The position numbers and the translations under genes are program-made. This document shows, one piece after another, positions 1 to 6,440 of a stretch of 6,440 nt of DNA. The first letter of the stretch is position 1; every line of letters starts with the position of its first letter. The notes beneath the pieces are model-generated. The model was given only the letters and a program-made list of their open reading frames with translations, was not told where the DNA came from and made no database searches. The stretch comes from Pseudomonadota bacterium (GTDB taxonomy: Bacteria > Pseudomonadota > Alphaproteobacteria > Rhodospirillales > Magnetospirillaceae): NCBI GenBank assembly GCA_023437865.1, contig JAEZFE010000450.1, positions 1 to 6,440 of the forward strand, given 5' to 3'.

Positions 1-1
1 C

Positions 2-37
2 ATCCGCACTGCGCGGTTGTTCGTGGAAGAGGCCTGA
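2..37 (+). CDS. Possible C-terminal tail of an upstream gene (partial)
   Basis: Reading from base 2, an open frame gives IRTARLFVEEA and ends at TGA (35-37). The composition (high G/C third positions, helix-like end) is what a gene end in this genome would look like, and it would account for the 79-base gap before the next start. Eleven codons are too few to identify a product. The alternative is that this is simply non-coding upstream sequence. Confidence 0.35.
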   Translation: MRTARLFVEEA

Positions 38-81
38 CAACTTGTGGGGTCTTGCGGAGCGGGTGGGAAAAAGGCAGACTT

Positions 82-114
82 AAGGCGTAATACTAACGGA
101 TAGTGGCGCGCCTT
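82..114 (+). promoter_or_regulatory. Leader with small inverted repeat over the start region of the first kinase
   Basis: AAGGCG (82-87) and CGCCTT (109-114) can pair, and the right arm overlaps an 8-base palindrome GGCGCGCC (105-112) that ends four bases before the ATG at 117. No convincing Shine-Dalgarno sequence lies at normal spacing: GGA at 98-100 is about 16 bases away. The AT-rich stretch TAATACTAA (88-96) could hold a -10 element, but no -35 box sits at normal distance. A role in limiting translation is inference; the short stem may be chance in GC-rich DNA. Confidence 0.25.
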
Positions 115-116
115 CC

Positions 117-1586
117 ATGCCACGGAATGATGACCCCCAGGGCTCCGGCCTCGCCTCCGCCCGCGCCACCATCGAATCGATGCCTTTCCCGGTCTTCATC
201 AAGAGCCGGGACGGGCATTACCTTGCCTGCAACCAGATGTGCCTCGACTTCCTCGGGTCCGCCGCCGCCGGCATGGTGGGCAAGCGAGCCGCCGATTTCT
301 GCGCGCCCGAGCTGGCGGCGCTGTACGAATATCATGACGCCCGTTTGTGGGAGACGGGCGAAGCCCAGATCTACGATACCGAGGCCCGGCACGCCGATGG
401 TTCGCTGCGCCAGGTTCGCTTCCACAAATCACTCTACCGCGCCGAGGACGGTACGGTCCTGGGCATCATCGGCGTCCTGCTGGACGTGACCTTGGAAAAG
501 CGGGCGCAGGCCGAGCGCGAGCTCATGTACCGCCAGATGTTCGAGACTAACGTGGCGGTCAAGCTGCTGATCGATCCCGACAGCGGCCAGATCGTGGATG
601 CCAACGACGCGGCGGCGCGCTTCTACGGCTGGTCCCATGACCAGCTCTGCCGCATGAACATCACCGAAATCAACGCTCTGCCGCCTGCCGAAGTGCATGA
701 GGAGATGCGCCTCGCCCAGAGCGAGAACCGGCTGTTCTTCCGCTTTCCCCATCGCACCGCCTCGGGCGAGCTGCGCCGGGTCGAGGTCTATTCCGGCCCG
801 ATCACCTATCGCGGCCGGCAGATGCTGCATTCCATCATCTTTGACGTCACCGACCGCGAGCGCGCGCTGACCGAGTTGCGCGGCAAGACCGAGGCGTTGG
901 AGGTGTCCAATGCCGATCTTCAGCAATTCGCCTATGTGGCGTCGCACGACCTTCAGGAGCCGCTGCGGACGGTGGTCAGCTATCTGCAATTGCTGTCGCG
1001 GCGCTACCACGACAAGCTGGATGCCGAGGCGCAGGAATTCATGAATTTCGCCGTCGATGGCGCCAAGCGCATGGGCCAGCTGATCCAGGATCTGCTGACG
1101 TACTCGCGGGTCGATAGCCAGGGCGGCGAGTTTGAGCGCTTGGAGAGCGCCAAGGTGCTTGACGCCACACTGGCGAATTTGCGCTACCTGCTCAGCTCCA
1201 CCGGCGCCGAGGTGGTGGTGGCGGGCCCGCTGCCCACCGTCGTCGGTGATGCGCCGCAGATCGCCAGCGTCTTTCAGAACCTGATCGGCAATGCGGTGAA
1301 ATACCGCCACCCCGACCGGGCTCCGGTGATCCGTATCAGTGCGGCCCCCGCCGAGGATGGGCAGTGGCTGTTCACCGTGGCTGATAACGGCATCGGCATC
1401 GCGCCGGAATACCATGAGCGCATCTTCAAGATCTTCCAGCGCCTGCACAGTCAGGGCTGCTACCCCGGCACCGGGATCGGCCTGGCCCTCATCCGCCGTA
1501 TCATCACCCGGCATGGCGGCAAGGTGTGGGTGAAGTCTCAGGAGGGCGCCGGGGCAGCGTTCAAGTTCACCCTGCCGGGGGCCTGA
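117..1586 (+). CDS. PAS-PAS sensor histidine kinase, Cph1-type H-box, soluble
   Basis: This is a 489-residue kinase that should autophosphorylate on His and pass the phosphate to an unseen response regulator. PAS 1 covers about residues 14-127 (PAS_4-like, with FPVFIKSRDGHYLACN near its start). PAS 2 covers about 135-248. The H-box FAYVASHDLQEPLR (271-284) puts the phosphoacceptor at His277 and is the form typical of phytochrome-like kinases, although no GAF or PHY domain is present. The ATPase domain has an N-box (N388, N392), G1 DNGIGI (423-428), F-box near 437-444 and G2 GTGIGLALI (451-459), all intact. There is no membrane segment, signal peptide or receiver domain. The ATG at 117 is the first possible start after an in-frame stop at 81-83; starting at Met22 would cut into PAS 1. 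No regulator is adjacent, so it is probably an orphan kinase. Its ligand is unknown. Confidence 0.93.
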   Translation: MPRNDDPQGSGLASARATIESMPFPVFIKSRDGHYLACNQMCLDFLGSAAAGMVGKRAADFCAPELAALYEYHDARLWETGEAQIYDTEARHADGSLRQVRFHKSLYRAEDGTVLGIIGVLLDVTLEKRAQAERELMYRQMFETNVAVKLLIDPDSGQIVDANDAAARFYGWSHDQLCRMNITEINALPPAEVHEEMRLAQSENRLFFRFPHRTASGELRRVEVYSGPITYRGRQMLHSIIFDVTDRERALTELRGKTEALEVSNADLQQFAYVASHDLQEPLRTVVSYLQLLSRRYHDKLDAEAQEFMNFAVDGAKRMGQLIQDLLTYSRVDSQGGEFERLESAKVLDATLANLRYLLSSTGAEVVVAGPLPTVVGDAPQIASVFQNLIGNAVKYRHPDRAPVIRISAAPAEDGQWLFTVADNGIGIAPEYHERIFKIFQRLHSQGCYPGTGIGLALIRRIITRHGGKVWVKSQEGAGAAFKFTLPGA

Positions 1587-1623
1587 GGCAAATCACCGGG
1601 GCAGACGTTATCCCCCCGGCAGG
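1571..1623. terminator. 11-bp inverted repeat spanning the convergent gene ends
   Basis: CCTGCCGGGGG (1571-1581) is perfectly repeated in inverse as CCCCCGGCAGG (1613-1623), leaving a 31-base loop. Both arms lie in or next to the last codons of the two convergent kinase genes, which end in LPGA and LPGG. A shorter competing stem, CCGGGG (1596-1601) with CCCCGG (1614-1619), lies inside. Neither strand has a T-tract after the stem, so it is not a classical intrinsic terminator. It may still act as a bidirectional stop or 3'-end stabiliser, or simply reflect both proteins ending in the same motif. Confidence 0.3.
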
Positions 1624-2869
1624 CTCATCCGAAACACCGCGCCCCCGTCTTTTCCATTGCCGGCGTCCAGCGTGCCGCCGTGGTCGCGGACGATGCCGTA
1701 GCTGATCCACAGTCCCAGGCCGGTGCCCTGGCCCACCGGTTTGGTGGTGAAGAAGGGGTCGAACACCTTCAGCATGTCGGAGTCCTGGATACCGGCGCCG
1801 TTATCGGCCACTTCGACCACCACCTGCGTGCCGGTGGCCCGCCCGGTGACGGTGACCGTGGGGGCGGGGCGGCCGGCCACCGCGTCGAGCGCGTTCTCCA
1901 CCAGATTGACCAGCACCTGATGCAATTGGCCGACATGGCCCTTGGCGGTAAGGCGGGGGGGGAAGCTGACGGTTACGGCGGCGGGGCTGTTGCGGCCCTT
2001 GGCGGCCCACTGCACAGCCTTGTCCGCCAGTTCGCCGAGGTCCACCGGTTCGGGCTCGCCGCCGGCCGAGAACGACAACCGCTTGAGCGATTTGACGATG
2101 TCGGCGACGCGCTGGGCGCCCTCGCGGGTGCCGTCGATCAGGCCGGGCAGATCGGCCATCAGCGCGTCGATCCGCAGCGACCGCCGCGCCGCCGCGCGCT
2201 CGGCCTCGGGCGCGCCGTCGTGGATGGCGGCCAGATAGGCCTCCAGCCGCTCGCGGTACTTGGTCAGCACATGGACGTTGCCGACGATGAAGCTGATGGG
2301 GTTGTTGAGCTCGTGGGCGACGCCGGCGATCAGGCGGCCTAATGAAGCCATCTTCTCCTGCTGCACCAATTGCGCCTGGGCGCGCTTCAGCGCCTCGTAG
2401 GCGCGGCGCAGTTCGCCCACCGGGCGCCCGGTCAGCACCATGCCGGCGGGCAGGCCGCGATGGTCCAGCAGTGTTGAACAGGTCAGCGCCACCGGGTCGG
2501 TGATGCCCCAATCGGGGGTGCGGAAGCGCACCTCGCCCTCGGTGCGTTCGTCCAGCCACTCGCTCAGCGAGCCCACGTCATGGGCCAGGATGTCCGCTAG
2601 CGGGCGGCCGATCAGGTCGACCTCGGCAAAGTCTGTGAGGTTCAGGAAGGCAAGGTTGACCTGCTGGATGGCGCCGCGCGGATCGCACACCACCAAGATA
2701 TCCGACACCGACGACAGAACCGAGGTGATGAAGCGCTGCGCCTCCTCCAGCGCGGCGTTCTTCTCCTCCAGCTCGATTTCGTATTGGATGAGGTCGGAAT
2801 AGACCTCTTCCATCTTCTTGATGACCTCGATCCAGGCGGTTTCCTGCGCCTGGGCTAGATCCGGCTCGC

Positions 2870-2873
<4 letters not shown>
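1608..2873 (-). CDS. PAS sensor histidine kinase, HupT/HoxJ-like
   Basis: A 421-residue soluble kinase, probably the partner of the response regulator just upstream. Residues 8-50 look like a coiled coil, and a PAS domain follows (about 48-150). The H-box is [12 protein letters not shown] with phosphoacceptor His187. A linker reading [20 protein letters not shown] (245-264) precedes the ATPase domain: N-box N323/N327, G1 DNGAGI (357-362), F-box FDPFFTTK (371-378), G2 GTGLGL (383-388). The helix PVGELRRAY before the H-box, the HELNNPISF box and this linker are what I remember of HupT/HoxJ, the kinases that receive a signal from the H2-sensing hydrogenase HupUV/HoxBC. That is family recognition by eye, and no hydrogenase gene is near. 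The start codon is TTG, overlapping the regulator's stop as TTGA, with TGGAG eight bases upstream. The first in-frame ATG (residue 21) lacks a spaced ribosome site and would cut the coiled coil. Confidence 0.9.
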
Positions 2874-4342
<1,469 letters not shown>

Positions 4343-4387
4343 TGTGCCGAAGAAGGTGGAAAGGAATCAACCGCCCTGGTCAGCGAT

Positions 4388-4990
4388 TTACCGGCAATTG
4401 CGCTCGCGCATGGTGCGGGCCACGCCGGACGCATGACGCGGGTCCAGATCCAGCGCCTGCAGGGTATCGCGGGTGGTGGACAGGATGACGCATTCGGCGT
4501 TCAGCACGTCGGACAGGTTGCCCTTCGTCAGGATGGTTTCCAGGTGCCGGGCCTTGTCACCCTGGGCCGGGTCCTTGGCCGCCCGAACGGAATCTCGGTG
4601 CCAGCCGGCGTAGACGCCATCGACGACCAGGGCAACCGTGTACTGGGCGGCCGTCAGGGAAGCCGGGCTGCGGCGGAAATCGATGAAGCCCTTGGCCTCG
4701 GTCTTGCTGGTCATGGTGTACACGCCGACAACGTTGTCGCGGACCTCGTTCGAGCCCATGCGCGGCGGGTCGCATTTCAGGTCCTTCACCGCGCTGCCCA
4801 GCGATTTGAGTTTGGGGGGCAGGGTATCGGCCATGTCGATGCCCTTCTTCACCAATTCCAGACATTGGCTTGCCGCGGCACTGTCGCCCATGACGATCGT
4901 GCGACCCTTGTAGCTGACGGGGGCGGCGGCGGCTGGGAAGGTCAGTCCGCCGACGGCCCCTGCCGCCAGCAGGGTCAAGACCCGGCGCAT
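4388..4990 (-). CDS. Exported protein of unknown function, 200 aa
   Basis: I do not recognise this family. The N-terminus MRRVLTLLAAGAVGG followed by PAAAA is a good Sec signal peptide, with likely signal-peptidase I cleavage at about residues 22-23, giving a periplasmic or secreted protein of about 178 residues. The mature part has four cysteines (43, 73, 167, 199), enough for two disulfides, and the last is the next-to-final residue. There are no lipobox, membrane helix or known catalytic motifs; the middle (about 80-130, with GFIDFRRSP and YAGWHRDS) looks like a compact alpha/beta fold. The ATG at 4990 lies two bases after the stop of the small membrane gene (TGACCATG), which fixes the start and implies translational coupling. 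The response regulator starts 45 bases downstream on the same strand. A role as sensor accessory or target of that system is inference from position only. Confidence 0.82.
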   Translation of the reverse strand: MRRVLTLLAAGAVGGLTFPAAAAPVSYKGRTIVMGDSAAASQCLELVKKGIDMADTLPPKLKSLGSAVKDLKCDPPRMGSNEVRDNVVGVYTMTSKTEAKGFIDFRRSPASLTAAQYTVALVVDGVYAGWHRDSVRAAKDPAQGDKARHLETILTKGNLSDVLNAECVILSTTRDTLQALDLDPRHASGVARTMRERNCR

Positions 4991-4992
4991 GG

Positions 4993-5190
4993 TCAATCGG
5001 TTCGCCACGGGGCGGCGCCATCTTCGGAGGAGGGCAAAGAGTGGTGCAGACCCGGTGATGCTTGGCGGGCGCCGCCTTGCCGCTCGCCATACGCCATCAG
5101 CACCACCATCATGGCCAGGCCCACCGCCAGGCGCGCAAGATAGGGGTTCAGCCGTCCCGCCCAGCCGTCTACCGTTTCGCGCCAGTTCAT
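4993..5190 (-). CDS. Small single-span membrane protein, 65 aa, unknown function
   Basis: The frame starts MNWRETVDGWAGRLNP and has one hydrophobic helix (about residues 17-35, LARLAVGLAMMVVLMAYG), then a polar Pro/Ser/Gly-rich tail of about 30 residues ending PWRTD. GGGGGA (5203-5198), seven bases before the ATG at 5190, is a strong ribosome site and favours this start over an in-frame ATG seven codons earlier at 5211, where CGGGA directly abuts the codon. Codons in the first half have the G/C third positions of the neighbours; the tail is less typical. The stop is two bases before the start of the exported protein, so the two are probably translated in series. I recognise no family. The tail could be a poorly conserved extension. 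Confidence 0.68.
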   Translation of the reverse strand: MNWRETVDGWAGRLNPYLARLAVGLAMMVVLMAYGERQGGARQASPGLHHSLPSSEDGAAPWRTD

Positions 5191-5195
5191 GATGG

Positions 5196-5203
5196 TTTCC
5201 CCC
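5196..5203 (-). promoter_or_regulatory. Ribosome binding site of the small membrane protein
   Basis: On the minus strand GGGGGAAA runs 5203-5196; its GGGGGA core ends seven bases before the ATG at 5190-5188. It is the best-placed purine-rich site among the minus-strand starts seen here, and it selects the 65-residue rather than the 72-residue form. Confidence 0.6.
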
Positions 5204-5240
5204 GTCGCCATTCCCGATAGAGTGCCGTACCGGGCAGCGG

Positions 5241-5255
5241 GCGGGAACCGTGCCG
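5241..5255 (-). promoter_or_regulatory. Weak candidate sigma-54 (-24/-12) promoter
   Basis: Minus-strand bases 5255-5241 read CGGCACGGTTCCCGC, with the invariant GG and GC separated by ten bases as in the sigma-54 consensus TGGCACG-N4-TTGC. The -24 half matches 6 of 7; the -12 half matches only GC of TTGC. It lies in the 71-base gap (5191-5261), about 50 bases before the small membrane gene. The presence of a GAFTGA-bearing activator in the same unit makes it worth noting, but a chance match is quite possible in GC-rich DNA. I see no convincing sigma-70 promoter and no terminator in this gap. Confidence 0.25.
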
Positions 5256-5261
5256 GAAGTA

Positions 5262-6440
5262 TTACGGTGTGGCCCTTGGCACCAGGATTGCGAACGCTGA
5301 TCCTTTGCCTTCGGTTGACCGCACGGTGATGTGGTGGCCCAGTTGGCGCGCCAAGCGCTCCACGATTGACAGGCCGAGGCCCAGCCCAAGATTGGCGTCC
5401 CGCTCGGAATTGCCAACCTGATAGAACTCCTCGAAGATCGCCCTGAGCTTATCGCGGCTGATGCCAATGCCGCTGTCGCACACCTTGATCGCCACCTCGC
5501 TTCCCCGCCGGCGGCAGCCCAGCAGAACGGTGCCTTGTTCGGTATAGCGGATGGCGTTGGTCAGCAGATTGCGCACGATGGTCATCAGCAGGGTGGGATC
5601 GCTGAGGATGACCGCGCTGGTCGGCACCACCTTCAACCGCAATCCCTTGGCGGCGGCCTGCGGCTCCATTTCGGCGGCCAGATCATCAAACATCTGCTGC
5701 AGGACCACCTCTCCCTTCTGGGTCACCGCCTTGCCGAGGTCGATGGAGGCGATCTGGAGCATGGATTCGAGCAGGTGGCCCATGCGGTCGATGGAGGAGC
5801 GCAGGTGGCCGAGCGCTGCGCGGGAGCGCCCCTTGATCTCGGGGTCGCCGTCGAGTGCCGAGGCGAACAGGGTCAGCGACTGCAACGGCTGGCGCAAATC
5901 ATGGCTGACCGCGCTGACCAGGCGGGTTTTGGCTTCATTGGCGGCAGCCAGGGCGTCCTTGGTTTCCAGCATCCCGGTCACGTCCATGCCCGTGCCAACC
6001 CAGCCCGTTCTCTTGTCATCGATGCTGATGGCGACGGCCCGGCACAGGAACCAGCGGTAAGTGCCGTCATGGGCCTTGACGGGAAAGGTGTCCTCCCAGG
6101 GCGCGCCGGTCTCCCAGCATTGCGCGGCCCCTTGATAAACGCGCTCCAGGTGGTCCGGGTGGACCAGATCCCGCCAGCCGAACTCCAGGGCCCGCTCGGG
6201 GGGAAGTCCGGTGTAATGGAACAGATAGTCATTGAACCAGGTCCACGACCCGTTGTTTCCCGCCGTCCAGGCGATCTGCGGCGCGGCGTTGGCGAGGGCA
6301 CGGAAGGCGGCGGTCTGATGATCTAGCGCGCGCTGGGCCTCGACCAGATCGTTGATATCCTCGGTGGTGCCGTACCATTGGGTGACGGTGCCGTCGTGGT
6401 CGCGCCACGGCGCGGCCCGCGCACGCATCCAGCGGTACGA
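5262..6440 (-). CDS. PAS-PAS sensor histidine kinase, N-terminus beyond the window (partial)
   Basis: 392 residues are visible; the frame is open to the right edge (SYRW before the first internal Met), so the true start lies outside. The visible part begins in the PAC end of one PAS domain (GTVTQWYGTTEDIND), followed by a complete PAS_3-like domain (about visible residues 44-160: aromatic-rich core, VHPDHLERV, DGTYRWFLCRA, GTGMDVT). The H-box is AVSHDLRQPLQSL with His about 180 of the visible part. The ATPase domain has N-box RNLLTNAIRYT, G1 CDSGIGI and G2 LGLGLGLSIV, intact. It ends at TAA (5264-5262) just after the ATPase domain, without a receiver. The SHDLRQPLQ form is common in alphaproteobacterial hybrid kinases, so the missing receiver is slightly unusual. 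No membrane segment is visible. Its partner regulator is not in view; it may or may not be cotranscribed with the downstream genes (71-base gap). Confidence 0.92.
   Translation of the reverse strand, partial: SYRWMRARAAPWRDHDGTVTQWYGTTEDINDLVEAQRALDHQTAAFRALANAAPQIAWTAGNNGSWTWFNDYLFHYTGLPPERALEFGWRDLVHPDHLERVYQGAAQCWETGAPWEDTFPVKAHDGTYRWFLCRAVAISIDDKRTGWVGTGMDVTGMLETKDALAAANEAKTRLVSAVSHDLRQPLQSLTLFASALDGDPEIKGRSRAALGHLRSSIDRMGHLLESMLQIASIDLGKAVTQKGEVVLQQMFDDLAAEMEPQAAAKGLRLKVVPTSAVILSDPTLLMTIVRNLLTNAIRYTEQGTVLLGCRRRGSEVAIKVCDSGIGISRDKLRAIFEEFYQVGNSERDANLGLGLGLSIVERLARQLGHHITVRSTEGKGSAFAILVPRATP

Noticed and set aside
66..90. EcfG-like promoter (GGAAA ... CGTA) before the first kinase
   Set aside because: The spacer is 15 bases rather than 16-17, and both boxes deviate from GGAAC and CGTT.
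429..1514. A 361-codon minus-strand frame opposite the first kinase
   Set aside because: An antisense shadow of a gene with complete PAS, H-box and ATPase motifs; the antisense product shows nothing recognisable.
1801..2559. 252-codon minus-strand frame overlapping the HupT-like kinase
   Set aside because: It is the +1 shadow of the kinase, dominated by R, G, A and P, with no domain.
5191..5211. ATG at 5211 as start of the small membrane protein
   Set aside because: Its purine stretch directly abuts the start codon, whereas the ATG at 5190 has GGGGGA at ideal spacing.
4388..5467. A longer 359-residue version of the exported protein
   Set aside because: The extra N-terminal part runs in the wrong frame through the small membrane gene and into the end of the right-hand kinase, and it buries a clear signal peptide. 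The ATG at 4990 fits far better.

Overview
The window is GC-rich DNA with strong G/C bias at third codon positions and tightly packed genes. It most likely comes from an alphaproteobacterium, plausibly the Rhodospirillales/Magnetospirillum neighbourhood. That placement is inferred from base composition and the style of the signalling proteins, since no marker gene is present. Nearly everything here is signal transduction: three sensor histidine kinases of different H-box subtypes, one NtrC-class response regulator, and two small envelope proteins of unknown function.

Layout: (i) bases 2-37 may be the last 11 codons of an upstream + strand gene, followed by a 79-base leader. (ii) 117-1586 (+) encodes a cytosolic two-PAS kinase with a Cph1/phytochrome-type H-box. 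(iii) It converges, with a 21-base gap, on a run of five minus-strand genes. Read in their own direction from the right edge, these are: a PAS-PAS kinase cut by the window end (5262-6440), a 65-residue single-span membrane protein (4993-5190), a 200-residue exported protein (4388-4990), a sigma-54-type response regulator (2870-4342) and its kinase (1608-2873).

The regulator and kinase at 4342-1608 look like members of the HupR/HoxA and HupT/HoxJ families. In hydrogenase-bearing bacteria those families link an H2 sensor to hydrogenase transcription. No hydrogenase gene is in the window, so the input and output of this pair are open. The kinase starts at TTG inside the regulator's stop (TTGA overlap), and the two envelope genes are joined by TGACCATG, so each pair looks translationally coupled. 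The gap between the two pairs is 45 bases with no visible terminator. The four genes from 5190 to 1608 could therefore be one transcription unit joining two uncharacterised envelope proteins to a two-component system. A weak sigma-54-like -24/-12 match lies just upstream of this unit. The two outer kinases have no adjacent regulator in view and look like orphans.

I saw no tRNA, rRNA, CRISPR array, insertion sequence or attachment site. The only non-coding stretches are short (79, 21, 45, 2 and 71 bases).
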